Positions 22,414 through 37,400 of a stretch of DNA of 64,000 nt are shown piece after piece. This DNA comes from Mya arenaria. Lineage: Eukaryota; Mollusca; Bivalvia; Myida; Myidae. The translations under genes and the position numbers were made by a program. Within the stretch, counting starts at the first letter, position 1, and each line of letters opens with the position of its first letter. The stretch covers positions 23,847,473 through 23,911,472 of the forward strand of contig NC_069126.1 of the NCBI RefSeq assembly GCF_026914265.1, given 5' to 3'. The notes under the pieces are model-generated. The model saw only the letters and a list, made by a program, of their open reading frames with translations, was not told the DNA's origin and searched no databases.

Positions 22414-25400
22414 ATGCCATCGCAAAAGGTTCAGATTTTAATATCAAGCAGAATTAAGAAGTGAAATAATGTCAATACTGATATTATTTGTTTGAATCAA
22501 GAGTCACTCACTGTCAATATTTATTTTCTCTGTTCTACATACATGTGTGGCTTATTTAATCATGCTTATGCTAAAAGTGATCTTAAATATCTCAATTAAT
22601 ATCACATGCCGTATGTCAATCATTTGGCTATTTAACTTTAGTCTTTTCGTAAATTATCATTTTATCAGTTTGCTTGCTAAGTTTCTAGATTGTATAAAGC
22701 AGATTGAGCTTTTTTTCAAAAAAGTGAGTGCACCAAGTGTTAGATTTTAGACTTTTTCATCCAAAAGTCTAATTTGGATGACTGGTAAGGGAAAATTCCA
22801 GAAATGAATCACAAACAATAGCACAGCCACGTAAAATGCCTGTTATTTCACAAGTAATTTTCCCGTTCCACCACTTATCACCACCAGTGCTCAAGCTAGG
22901 CCTAAAAGCAGGGGGGAAGCCCTGTTGCCCTTTTCTGGCCACTTGTTGCCCTTTTTTTACGCCCCGCTGTGCCTTTTGTTTGACAGAGCTGGCTTTGATG
23001 ATTTTTAAATAACCCAACAGTTTTGGTATTTGATACTTTCGGACTCATCGTTAAGTCAATGTTCAGAAGTATGTATAAAATAATAAAAATTTAAAGTAAA
23101 AAGTAAAGATAACAGCTTAGGTATTCATAACAAACTATTAGTGTTGAAAGTAGTAACAACACATTCACAATATGAATTGATCATTGGACCTTGCAAGTGC
23201 CCTATCAAGGCTCATTGAATGAACCATCAAAAGTGCCCTTCTTGACCTAACAACCTGTCCTTTTCAAATCCTGGCTGGAGCACTGCTTTACCTATATTTT
23301 AGTCAGTACCTTAATTGAGTGCTGTTGCCACCACCCCAAGAAAAGTATTGCGCATCTTGTTTCCTGTCTACATGTGTATGTTTTCAGCCTTTTACGTAAA
23401 CTTTTTTTTTTTCAAATAAAAATCAATGAACATAGTCACATAATTTTGAAAAGTATTAACTTTTTTGAAGTTTCAATTCCTGTTTACTGGATATGTCAAG
23501 ATAAAACAAATTATAAAATATGTTTCTATTCCAACGAAAAGCCAATCTTCCAACATTTCCTTTAAAACATTGATCACATGACAAAATAAATAAAACAAAA
23601 AATGCACTTTCTTTTCTTGGAGGGCAATATAGACCTTGTTTATAACCCTGTTTTACTCCTTCTGCTCACATTCCACTGCGTGTGTTTTCCAGGGACGTTC
23701 TAAAGAGGACACTTGGACCACCGGCGAACTAACAAATGCACTTGGGAAGGTTACATCACATTTAGTATTTTCTTGCAAATATGTTTGAATAGCCTTTCTT
23801 ATTTTTCTTGCCAACCACCTTTAGGTCTTTGTTCACATAATCTTTGAAAAAAGTATTTCTTATCCGTAGGGGTTAAGCAATGGTCAAGTATTCATGCCAG
23901 TATTCACACTTGCCCAAAGCCCAAAACCCTAACTGTAGAATGAATTACTCTTTGCTTGAGAAATGGAAGTGAATTTTTGTCCAAAAATATATCTGATTGT
24001 TGTGGTTCTTCACTTTTATTTTTATTGGATGTGCATTGCCTGTGAGAAACAAGAGCCTCTATTATAGAACATGATGATAATCCATTTTTAAATTGTTTCT
24101 TTGAGATTGTTTACTTGCAAATCTGGAAAGATCATCTGATGTATACATGTACTTGTTTATGCATATGATAATATTTCCTTATAATAGCTATAAAAAGCCC
24201 CAAGCCTGTATTCATTATGATAAATATCCTCGTCCTAATCATTATGTCATAGACTTTGTGTCTGCATCAGCATACAGGCCTCCATCTTACACTTTAGTCT
24301 ATTAATTGTATAGTCAAATGAATTAAGACCCACTGACATTACTGCTTAGATTATTAACAATCTTGATGCGTATGATGAAAGTGATTTTAACACGGTCTGT
24401 GATTTCAGCCTGGTGACAGACGAAGGGAACGGGTAAATGGCGAGGACAAACACAAGCGGCATCGAGATGGGGAGTCCGGTAAGTCTGTTTTATAAGATTG
24501 TGCTATATAGAACCTTGTTTAGCACACCATTTTTTCAAAGAAATAATCTATATAACCATATTGTCATTATAAGTGGTTGTGGCAACATCAGTGGGCAAAA
24601 ACTTTTGCCTTGGCCAAAACTCTAAATCTGTTCAAGATATTTACACAAATTTCCGTACAAACGTTACCAGTGACAATGTATAAAAATGTAGCTAGTACCT
24701 AAATTCTGGCTTCAACATTACTGTCAAGTTGTGTCCTTTAGATAGACCGGAGAGAAAAAGAGCCAAATGTTTGCAGCCACTTGAACTGCTCTTGTTGACA
24801 TGATGCTAAATCTAGGATTACTTTCTTTGTTTAACAAAAGAATGAATTGAATCCACATGCAACTCTTCATTTGTAAAACAGTTGTGAATATTTATATCGG
24901 ATGGTTTGGCGTTATGTCAGTTGTACTGTGGTTGCGATAATCAAAACAATATGTCTAAAAGGGCATTCATGTACAAATTAAACTATCATTTTTTCTTTCA
25001 GACAAAAGGCATAGAAGGAAGGTGAGACCTTTCAATTAAGACTTCAAACATAATGAAACAGGTTTTTGAATGCTAATTTGAAATATTTCTTTAGTTGCAT
25101 TTGACAAAAACAGTTTTCATGCTCATGGTAAACAAATTTGTTTGATCAATTTTAGAGTTCAATGGTGCCATCTTTATAACGTACAATAGTACAAAATTGT
25201 TTCGTAAGATCAAGATCACATATTTTGGTTTGATATTTTGGTATTATGGCATTTTAAAAACAAAAATTAAACTTACAAATTCAATTAATCTACATGTATA
25301 CATGTTTTTCTTCTTTACAAATTCAATTAATCTACACGTATACATGTTTTTCTTCTTTATTCTCTTCTCTTTTGAAATCAAACCATTTAAAAGCATTACA

Positions 25401-28400
25401 CTAATTATGAAATTAACCTTCTATATATACCATCTTTTATTGAACATTAATAGTTAAATGGAAGTAATACATAAAGTATGCTTGTATTGATGTATTCCTG
25501 TGACACAGTTTCTCATGTATTTATTTTGAATGCTATGTTTTTTTGTCCAGTGGCCTAATTTATTAGTAACTAAACAATTGACTTGATTGACTCTGAGAAT
25601 TTGATTTGACATGTTTATCATTAAGTTAGTATTCAGATATACTGATTTGAAAATGTGATCATATGATACTATTATTGATTGGAGGGTCACAATATCCTTG
25701 ACTTTTGAAAATTATAAAAACAATAACAATATTGATTCACTGTTGATGACTGTGCTTTTATAAAGGTCTATTCCATTTTAACATACTACAAAACAACCAA
25801 CCTCAGGAAGGCAAAATAAAGAAATCTCTGAAGGAGAAGGTTCCTGGTTTACTTCTACAAGTTGAAACTTTATAAGGGGGACAATACAATTTGTGACTTC
25901 CTTGGGTAGGTTTTATGTTTGACTGGTATAACCCTTACCTACATGTATTACTATATAATATTTCAATGTTGTCTCTATTTGATAGGATGAAGATGCTGAT
26001 GTAAGGCTAACAGAGGTAATATTTCAAAGTCATTGTTGTAATATTTCAAAGTCATTGTTGTAACAATGATATCATTATTTATATTTCAAAGTCATTGTTG
26101 TAACAATAACCTCATTATTTATATTTCAAAGTCATTGTTGTAACAATAACCTCATTATTTATATTTCAAAGTCATTGTTGTAACAATAACCTCATTATTT
26201 ATATTTCAAAGTCATTGTTGTAACAATAAACTCATTATTTATATTTCAAAGTCATTGTTGTAACAATAAACTCATTATTTATATTTCAAAGTCATTATAT
26301 TTCAAAGTCATTGTTGTAACAATAACATCATTATTTATATTTCAAAGTCATTGTTGTAACAATAACCTCATTATTAATATTTCAAAGTCATTGTTGTAAC
26401 AATAACATCATTATTTATATTTCAAAGTCATTGTTGTAACAATAACCTCATTATTTATATTTCAAAGTCATTGTTGTAACAATAACATCATTATTTATAT
26501 TTCAAAGTCATTGTTGTAACAATAAACTCATTATTTATATTTCAAAGTCATTGTTGTAACAATAACATCATTATTTATATTTCAAAGTCATTGTTGTAAC
26601 AATAACCTCAATATTTATATTTCAAAGTCATTGTTGTAACAATAAACTCATTATTTATATTTCAAAGTCATTATATTTCAAAGTCATTGTTGTTCCAATA
26701 ACCTCATTATTTATATTTCAAAGTCATTGTTGTAACAATAACCTCATTATTTATATTTCAAAGTCATTGTTGTTCCAATAACATCATTATTTATATTTCA
26801 AAGTCATTGTTAAATAGTTGTAACAATCACATCATTATTAAATTGCAAGTCTATGCAGCTGCATGTGTTCATCCTTCATCAAAAAATGTTTTATTGAGTT
26901 TTTAAATTGTTGATTCCAAATTGTTAAAATTAAAAAAAAAAAGTTTTTTTACCAAAGCCCCATGGAAGGTCTGATCCATTTTAAAGCATCCTGGTTATTC
27001 ATATTGATGAGTTTGGAATGCATACTGTTACCATGGAAGAAACTTATAGATATTATAGCCTTTGGCCCGAGTTCCTTTAATGCTGGTATGACAATGTGTA
27101 TTTGGTAATGTCTGTTTGTAGGAGGAACGCGACAGGTTACGAGAGGAGAGACGCCAGAAGCGAGAGGGGAAAGATGGTGGTTCGTCTCGAGATAAGAAAG
27201 GAAAAGAAATACAATTCGTAAGTAGCACACACATTATTGGCATCATGCATAAATCTAACAAATTGTTCATCTTATCAAACAAGTCATTGTATGGTTTCTC
27301 TCTTGAGTCAGCTATTTTCAGCTTTGAAGGTTTTTGTTTTGAAGCAAATTGTTTTAATGATGGGTCTGAGGAAATTTTATTTGATAATTGCAGGCACATA
27401 AGGTTCATGATGGTAACAATGTTGATGAGCATTTATTCTCGGCCATGATACCCAAATAGTTTACATGATCCTTTAAGGAGTTGTGGCCGTTGAACTGTCC
27501 AAATTTCCACCAAAAATATTTTTTTGCGCTCAAATATTTAGCCTATGTGCAGAAAACTTTATATATATGTAACATGTTTGGCATGATATATGAAACATCA
27601 TAATTTATAGGACTATTTCATCTTGTAGTGTTACTATTTATATGTGTTTCCATTGCCAATTCACCAAGTGGTACAAATGTCCAATGAATTAATCATTTCA
27701 TTGTATTCAAGTTGATACTGTTTTGTATCCAGAAAACCAAGACAGACAACAAAGCCATAGAGCTAGATGAGGTTGATGATGCGGATGACCGTCGGCGACG
27801 CCATGGTGACAAGGAGAGACGTCACCATGATGACAGGGATCGCCGGGACAGAGATAAGGAACGGAGACATCGGGATGAAGATGAGGGTATGTTCTCTGTT
27901 ACAGTTGGCACTGATTTAGCCATATGAATATATATGAAGTGAAAGTTTCATTGTAAATCTTAGTAATTATGCTGGAATGGTGCATGTTGCTTCAGCAGGC
28001 CATATCCAACTAATCCTCAATGTCTTATTCTACTCTATTTAAATCCCGTGTTTGTTGTACATGGTAAGGAAATAAATTCTGTTTTTTCCCTAGTTTGATC
28101 TGTTTCTTTATATTTTAACTATTATGTGTTAACTTATTTGGAAAGAACAACTGAAGTTTTTGAGTAATTACTCATGTACATTCTTTCAAGTATGACTTTT
28201 GTTTAACTATTTTGCCAATAATCTAAATCAATATAATCTAGAGTATATGATTGTTACAGAGTAAAAGCATTGAAAGTTTTGATCTAGGCTGAAAAGTGGA
28301 AGAATAAATTGAGTAACATGTAGTTAATGAGTAAATGTTTAACAGTGATTCATTTTCAGATCTGTTTGAGTGCATCCCTCTCATAACCTCCGGTCCTAAA

Positions 28401-31400
28401 CACAAACATCTTAAGATTCTCATGAATTTCTTTGTGCAGGTATAACTTACTAAATAGAGTGCATCTCCAGGATGAACATATTAAGGAATGATTGGTCCTC
28501 AGAAAAACCACAGTGTATAAACTCCAGATGCGTAGCAAAATTAACCACCATTTTAGAAAGACTGGTCCATGTGTCAAAGATTAGGTAGCGATTAGGGTTT
28601 TTGAACTCATGTCTTAATGTCTTAGTCTATTTCTAAGTTTGTTAAAAGAAACAGTAAACTGACATTGTAACTGAGACATGCCATTTCTCAACAAAGCAGG
28701 TAAAAGTCGTCGAAGTGAAGATGACCGAGAAAGACGAAAACGCCATGACGACGAAGATGACAACAAACGACGGCGACATCGTGACGATGATGAGAGACGA
28801 AGCAAAGCACGTGACGATGACGGGGACAGGAAACGTCGCAGCGGCAGACAAAGGGAGGAAGTAAATGAGGATGAGGTAGGCAGTGTGGGCTTAACTGTTG
28901 TAATAATGTAACAGATATGATTATTAGGTACAGTAGTTTTGCACCATGTATTTCAAGGTAGTCAGTGTCACTTTGTTGTTGTAGTTTCTTACCTAAGGAC
29001 TTATTTAATGTATTTTGGGAGGTAAGTTGGATAATGCAGACTGGGTCCAAGACTAAAGTATCTGAACTTGCACATTATGCACTGTTTTCGCCTTTGAGAT
29101 TTTTGAGCTTCTCCCTTTTACAGAAAAAAAAGAAATTGTCATAGCCTTGGTGTCATTGTCATACCTTTGGTGTCCTTGTCGGCGCCTGGCATCTGAAGCA
29201 TTGTAAATGAACATGAGTGTGGCCATATTTACAAATAACACTCAAGATATATTCAAACGGAACTTGGTACACATGTTGCCAGAGACAATATGCCCATTAC
29301 TGGCTTGAATGATTGTTGCCTTGTGCCCATTTTTTACTGAAAAGCAACAGCAACAGATGAGCGTTGGTGTTCTCCCTGCAGCGATCTTGTTTTATACCAT
29401 GTTAAAAGTTTATGTTAGTACAGTCAAACCCTGTTGGCTCAAACTCTCAGGGATTGGTGAAAATACATCCAGCCTTGAAAAAGTCGAGCCAAGCGGGAAT
29501 TATTACCTTCAGATTAAAGAAATGGGTCCTTAACATCCAGTTCGAGCCGACGAGGAAATCGAGCCAAATGAGTTCGAGCCAACAAGGTTGACTGTGTATC
29601 TATTGCCATGTTATAATTGTACCCAAAACTGCTATACCGCTGTCTGATTTCTTTTCTGAATGGCTTTTTCGTAACCGTAATAATGCCACAATGTATATGC
29701 ATAGTGGTTCTTTTTAACAATCTCTCTTGTAACGTAATGTATTCTTTTCGTAGACTCCTGTTCATTTTTATCTTAATTCGAAAAATAAAAAAATGTTCCA
29801 TATCACACTCAAATATTCTAACAGGAGAAAATCCTACAATAATTTTAGGCGATTAATGAAGAAAATACGAAAAAAAGCCATGTAAGAATTAAGAATGTCT
29901 ACCAATGCATTATATTATAATTGAAAATTGATTGGCTAGGCCTGATATCGGTGACAAGCAATTGTATGTGGTCATAATCTATCACCGTTTCATCTGGCAA
30001 GTTAGATTTCGTCTTTCCTCACAATATTTGCATGTAGTTTCTGCCATTTTTCTCCTTCGAGTTTATTTATAGATTCAGAAGTGTTCAGTGGTTATTATTA
30101 ACAATTAGGCCAAAAGTAACATTATTTCAAACATACACATAACATTAGCATAGTTAACAATTAACAAGTTTTTGTACAAGAATAAAACTACAATAAAGGT
30201 ATTGTCAGAAGCCGATTATACTATCGATAATTGGTTAATTGAATGGAACCGTTTATCGATAGTCAAACTGGATCCGATTCCCAACATTAATCAAGGATGC
30301 CCATTTATGTACCGTAGCATTCGTGTGTTGTATTTGTTCTATGTGTTCGTGCAATGTTGTTTTACAGGAGCGGCAGAGACGTCGAGAGGAAAGGCGCAAA
30401 GAAAAAGAGGTCAGAACGATCACCTTGCCAACATTACCAACAACATAATATTCATGTTTAACCTCTTTTGCCTTTTTCTTCAATCTGAAATACAATGCTT
30501 TGCTTTCATAATGAAATGTAAGTATGTTATGTTGGAGGAAATGGATTTATGTTCTCTGAAATCTTTCTTCACTTTTAGACATTGCAGGTTACATGTATTT
30601 GGTTAGAAAATAATTTGCTTAAGATTATTTTGTTAAAGGGATTTTATTGTTTTCTTCTGAACTTGATTTTTCTGAATCTGATTTGTTTGTTAATCAGATT
30701 TTTGAAAAAAATCACCCACATCTTATATTTTAAGTTAATATAAACAACAAAAGAATTTCTTGTAGAATTCATAAAAAAAAATGAATAAAATAATGATTGA
30801 GTGTCTAAAACTGTTTGTATATCTAGAACCAGTTAATTATTAATTGATTTAAGGTCTGAGTGTTATGGTGAGAAAATAATTTATTGGGCTTTGCATAACA
30901 TAGAGATTTAGAGATTATAATTATTTAATGTTGTTTCTCATTCAGGAAGAGGACAGGAGACGTCGTCATGAAGAGAAAAAGGAGCGACGCAAGGATGATC
31001 GTCATGATGACCGTCGGCGTGATGACAGGTCAGATCGTCATGACAGAGATGATCGTAGGGAAAAACATCCCGACAGAGATGACAAGCATAGAGAGAAGGA
31101 TGATCGCTCAGACAGACACATAGACAGGGATAGAGAAGATAGACACAAAGATAGAGATAGGTAGGATAGATATAGAGACAGGGGACCTGATGGGTTTTTT
31201 GTCACGCTTAAATGGGAAAGGAGCTCTAGATTATAATTTTGGGAAAAACGGTAAGATTGCATAATGAATGTAAGTGTGAAATATCTATTAAAGAATCAAA
31301 TGTAACACTATAGCAACATTATGCAAGCCTGGCTATAGAGCAGTGTCTGTTTTTCGTGCTCCATTAGATTTATGCTGCAAAAGTTTTAATGACCTGATTA

Positions 31401-34400
31401 GAACTTTTGAAGTCATTCACATATAACTCATTAGCCTGGCACTTGTTTACAAATCCATCTGATAACAGGATGCCTGATGTTTTACTTTATCAGGTCAGTT
31501 AATCACATGATGTTTGTTTGGCTTGGCTTCAGAATTATCTGACTTTGGCCCAGCCGATGAATTCCTGAACAGATAAACTTCCCAATCCATGACATTAACC
31601 TGTTATTCTCTACGTATCTTCAAATGTGTGTCACATTGCATAATTATTGGCCCAAATCGAGGAAAAATCACTCTTGCACTCAGAATACATTTGACTATAA
31701 TAATAATTCAGTATCTCATTTTCCAGAAATTACCAACTTCTGGCCTTATTTCTGATGATGTAACTTTAATGGAGCTATTATCCAACTAAAAGTTAACTTC
31801 ATCACATAATTCATTAGCTGTTAAATTGTTTTCAAATAGGAAAGAAACCGATAAAGAAAAGGAAGAGCGTCGTCAACGAGAGCGTGAGGAGAGACGACGG
31901 GAGAAAGAGGAGAAAAAACGTGAGGAGGAAGAGAAACGCAAACAGGTAAACCATTTGGAGAAAATGGGGGGAAACAGGGTGGAAAAGTGGGGGTAAACAG
32001 GGAAACCATTGGGATAAAGTGGGGGTAAATAGGTAAACAATTGGGAAAAGAGTTTGAGAAACAGGTTTACCAACTGGAAAAAGTTTGGGGAAATGCATAA
32101 GCTGTTGGGATCAAGTTAGGAGAAACAGGTCAAAAGTGGGGAAATGGGGGAAACAGGAAAACCTTTGGGAAAAAGTGGGGTACTCAGCTTAACTTTTGGA
32201 TAAGGGAGGAAACAGGGAAAATAATTTGGAAAAAAAAATTGAAAAATGGTAAAGTTATGGTAAAGTTGGGGAAACAGGAAAAAACATTTGGAAAAAAACA
32301 GTTGGGTAATGGCAATTTCTGGGGAATCAGAAACTAAACTGGTGGTAAAACTTGGGGGGAAACAACGAAGCAATTGCAAGAAAATGACAATGAACACAAT
32401 CGTTAATCCATTTGGATGTAAGTGATGTAGAACATTAGCCATTGATTTTACATGCAGTGTTCTTGTTCTTGTACAAACTAGCCCATTTTGATGCACACAA
32501 AAGTAATCACAATGAAATTAAATGTTGTTCTTTAACTACGCTCCGCACTTCTCAGGCCACAAGATCTGTGGTTTTCTTAGCAGCTTCATTGTCAACAAAC
32601 AGTTCCTTAAATGCACCAGACGTCACAGGTACCTGTCATAGCATTGCGGAATATTGTGGTTATGCACAACTATTAAAATCACATTGTGAATAATATTGTG
32701 TTTCAGGAGCAGAAGAAGGAAGAAGATGATGATTATGACTATGAAGAAGATTTTGAGGTGGGTGCTATGATGACATGTTACCATGACAAGAAAGTGGGTT
32801 AGAAATACAGTGCCCTCTTAAACTGCTTGGACAATCATTAAGTTTAGCTGCATGGGTAACTTTGAGGTTGAATAAATCCTTCCAATGTGTTGAACATATA
32901 TATAAAAATCAAATACTGCTCAATAGCTTTATTTGAAGATAATGTATTGTTATGAAACTAAGCTTATCTTGGGATCTCATTTGGGGTTATTTAAGTAAAG
33001 GCAGAGGTCATTGTTACAGAAAATTGAAAAACGATTTTGCCTCTCAAAGTTAGTTTAGAATGATACGCAGTGATTGAATTTCACATTAAATTTCAAATTA
33101 TCAAGCTTATGTGTGATGTAAGCTAGGATTACGGGTTGGTTCAAACAAGGGGAAGATAGCCAAAATTTCTCAATAGGTCAAATTTTAAACCTGATTTCTT
33201 TGCATTGCAGCATTTTAGTTTAATTTAAAAGACACTTTCACTCATACCACCTGATTTCAGTTCCTTATGGTTTTGTTTTCAATATTTTTAAACTCAATTT
33301 CAGTGTTTTTAGTTTTGCAAATTGATAAAGATATGGCATTCACATTATAACTATTACCCTTTCCAACCTGCTTATGATATATATATACATTGTGATTTAC
33401 ATTGTACAATTATTTATGATTGGTTTGAGTTTACTTTAGCATGTATTTATTTCCATGGGCCAATATTTATAAGCATCAGGAGTTTAAAAGAATCTCAGTT
33501 ATTAACATCAAATCAATTTCATTTCTTTAAACCATTTTGATTGTAATATTATATCTGCCTAAAAAAATTAAACAATTAGTTAATATATCTGTTAAAATGT
33601 CTATTAAGGATTCTACGGCAATTGTGAACAATACCAAACAGTTTTTACATACTGAGATGATTCTTGAGGGGTTACTGTAGCAACCAGAAAAGTAAAAAAA
33701 TATGAATATCAATTAGTAAGAACATTCAGAGTATATTTCACCGGCATTATATGGATGGTGTAATGACATAAGGTTTGAAATATGTAGGGGATTATTGTAT
33801 TGCTCAAAATATTCTGAGACTTTTTAGCTTTAAATTGTACTTAAATATCTGAATTTCCTTTTTTTCTGATTTTCATAAAGGTGAAAATAAACTCATCATA
33901 TGAATATGGCCCATGGTTTAAGTTCACAAGTGTTGTACAGTACATATAAATGGTGGTTCTAGGATTATGAAGATGACTTTGAAGACGAAGGTGATGATGA
34001 TGAGGAGGAGAAAGAAGAGTCCAAACCTCGACCCAGACACACAGGGGTAAGGTCCTATACCATTGGCTTCATAGGAAATGACTAGTTGCACTTTCATTGG
34101 TTTGTATTAATTATTGGATGAATATTGGCCAATCATATTCAGATTTTGGGTACTTTCTAGTCATTTGCAATAGCTGTGGCTAAGTTGATCGAAGCTCCAT
34201 AACATAACAGTTTTAGAATGTTAGCTGACATTTGTGTCAAATGCAGCATATAACGAGGCCCATGTAGAATTTTTCAGAAATAACTGTTTAAATAAATACA
34301 TTTTTATTGAAATGAGATGTTCCTATTGACAAATGTAAGTCTGATGCCAGTCTAAAAAAAAACTAAGAGAAGAAAATATTTTCCAGTCTAAAACCCTACA

Positions 34401-37400
34401 ATCAAAATAGTCATAAGAATTAACATTCCAATTAGGTAGCTGAAAGTCTTTGCTTACCTGGTTATTCCATTCAAGTTTTTTGTGAACCTATGCCCAATTC
34501 TTTTATAAATTGTGACCAGGATCCTATTACCCTTCTTTACTGTAACGGTTGCCTGGCTACTTTCCAAAAAAAAATAGCCTCTGAAATTCCCAATTTTTGA
34601 AAAAAAATATATATATTGAGACTCTCATGATTATTTAAATGATGTTTCTGGGTGATATAATTACTAAATCCTAATTTTGTGTCCTAGAGGCTTCTTTTTT
34701 ATTCCTTCTTTACTATAGGACACTACTGGAGGGCCTGTTCATCAATTGTAATAACTAGGCAATCTCTGGCAAGCTTCAGGATAGTCCTAAAAAGGTTTCA
34801 AATATACAATAATGTGATTAGGCTGCTGGCAATTAACTCAACTATCATAATGCTTAGTAGACATACTAGATAAAGTAAACATTGTACTGAAATATATGAT
34901 TTGACAAAGCTATAGAAAAACCTGGAAATGAACTTTCAGGACAGTCATTACTTCTCCTCCCAATAAACATTAAATATGAACCTTAATGGTTGAAATCGCA
35001 TATAACATGTTTTCAATATGGGCGCTGCAACCATTTTTAAAGACCAATATTTTCTGTGAGGTTGTATCTGTTGGATTATGGCCGAAGTTCTCTGAATGCT
35101 AGTGCATGTGTTGAATGCATAATGCCTAAACCATATTCGTTGTTCATAGGGGTCGCTGTACAGGCATGCACGTGATGGAAGCAAGCTTGAATACTCTGTA
35201 AATATTCTTGTCTCCTCAACCTTCTTAATCTTTCCTAACCTGCATTTTATCTTATTATATCTAAATTTCTTTTTTAACATCTTCAAATGTGGTATGCATA
35301 TTAGTCTTGGTTAGTAGATGACCCCTATTGCTTTGAGGGTCAGAAGGTCAAGGTTGTGATTTGCGTTCCTTATCTAAAGGTGACACATTCGATTTGCAGA
35401 ATTTAAGTTTGTTATTCTAGTAAAAATTAAATAGCTAATACTACTGGAAAGATTTGGATTATTGTTACCTCATGTTAATGTATGTATAAAAAAAGCATGA
35501 CTTTTTGAATATTGTATTTTGGTGTTATATGTGCGTATTTGATGTGTGAATATTAATGGTATGATAAATCCCATGGGTGAATATGTCCGTTGAAATATAG
35601 TACCACTTGCATGGAAGTGTTTCACTTTTTGTCTTTTTCCAATATTATCTTAGAACACTGAATCACGTGTGTTTTGATAAATATTTTTGATAGAATTTTC
35701 CTCTAAGTTAGAACACAATTTCATGTTTTAAAGTTAAAATTGAAATGAAAAAAAAATAATTTTTCAATTACATTCTTCTTAAAATGAAGTTTTTTACCTT
35801 TACTGAGGACTTTGCAGCTCATATCATCATTATGTTATCCGTCATTCTGACCAACAGATATGCTTATAATTTGTCATAGCTCCTTTAGCCATTTTGTTAA
35901 ATTTAAAAGGATTGTGATCCTTATCAATGTTGGTATCATTTGAAATTGGTATTGCCAGCTGATAACTGATATGTATGCCAAGATAAATGACCAAAAGTAT
36001 ATATAGTACATTGATTATACAGCTTATATATGACACTGCCATGTCACTATTGCCAACAGCCAGCATTGCGAGTGACCAACGAAGGACCGTGGGATGCGCC
36101 CAAGCCCCCGCCTTCGGGCACCTTTTTACGGGCAAGGGATGCCTTATTGCACTCTGCTAAAAACAAACAAATTTATTTTAGAATTGTGATCTTTTATCGA
36201 AGGGAAACAACTCAATATTCTTTCGGACAAACAAATTGAATTAGGTTGTTTCCCTTGTTTATAACATTAACTTAACTTCAGTACATAAATGTTGTAGGAT
36301 AACAAATACAGAGACAAATTCAAATATGAGAAATATAGATATCTAATGATATACTTTTGATATTTTTTTTTCTTCAAGCATTGACACCGTTTGGTCCCCT
36401 GGGCTTAGAACTTTCTGTTCATCTTTTTTACATTTTCTGCATACAAAACCCCATTCTTTAATGATACCAAAATAATATCTGGTCACCAGGTATGTAATAT
36501 TCACAATCCTAATGTGCTTTGAATGTTTCAGGACTCAGAGGTGGATGACGTATTACGAGCCCTGGATGCGGAGAATGAACGACTGCTTCAGGGCTCCAGA
36601 AGCCCACAGGTTACCTCTGTATGTACATGTGTATACCATAGTTCATTGATTCAACATCATTATAAATCCTAGGATGATATTACAAAAGGATAATAAGATG
36701 CGATTCTACATGTATCTTTTCCTTAAACTTTCACAATTCCATTCCAAAGGTAATGAGCCTTATACTTGATGTTTATTACTATCAGATTGAAGTTTTTAAT
36801 AGAGTTTAACAACATTTAGAAGCATTAGTTTGCTTAATAACATGTAACATTTTAAATGTTTTCACTTAATTTAAACTTCTAATATCCTTCTGTTATACAA
36901 ACCCCATATTGTAGTGTGGATTTGTATATGTAAATAATTATACCCTCATATGGCACACTGTTTGCTGAGTTGACATGGTTAAGCTCCTCTGTTTTTAAAA
37001 AAAATGAGTATTGTTATGCGTATGTTAGCAGTGGATTTGAAGGAGTCCGGCCAAAGCTCCTCTGTTTTTAAAAAAAATGAGTATTGTTATGCGTATGTTA
37101 GCAGTGGATTTGAAGGAGTCCGGCCAAAGCTCCTCTGTTTTTAAAAAAAATGAGTAATGTTATGCGTATGTTAGCAGTGGATTTGAAGGAGTCCGGCCAA
37201 AGCTCCTCTGTTTTTAAAAAAAATGAGTATTGTTATGCGTATGTTAGCAGTGGATTTGAAGGAGTCCGGCCAAATCTTTCTGCAATACTGAAAAACCATT
37301 TAAATTGTTTAGATGCAACTTAATTAACATACTTAAATAATAATAGAAATACTGTGAAATCATTTATTTTCGTGGGCTTGAAATTTCGTGGTGTGTGAAA

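Noticed and set aside
22132-22425. A 97-codon minus-strand frame starting [10 protein letters not shown]
   Set aside because: It is the reverse complement of the WDR60 5' UTR and first exon, has no recognisable domain, and its donors do not match the phase of the thioesterase-like exon 2; a better first exon was found at 21622-21594.
31038-31262. Minus-strand Ser/Leu-rich frames opposite the WDR60 charged exons (also 28614-29050)
   Set aside because: They are antisense readings of the Arg/Asp-rich coding exons 9 and 11.
36050-36140. GC-rich patch that could be a WDR60 exon between exons 14 and 15
   Set aside because: Exons 14 and 15 join in frame without it and the patch has no acceptor/donor pair that fits the phase.
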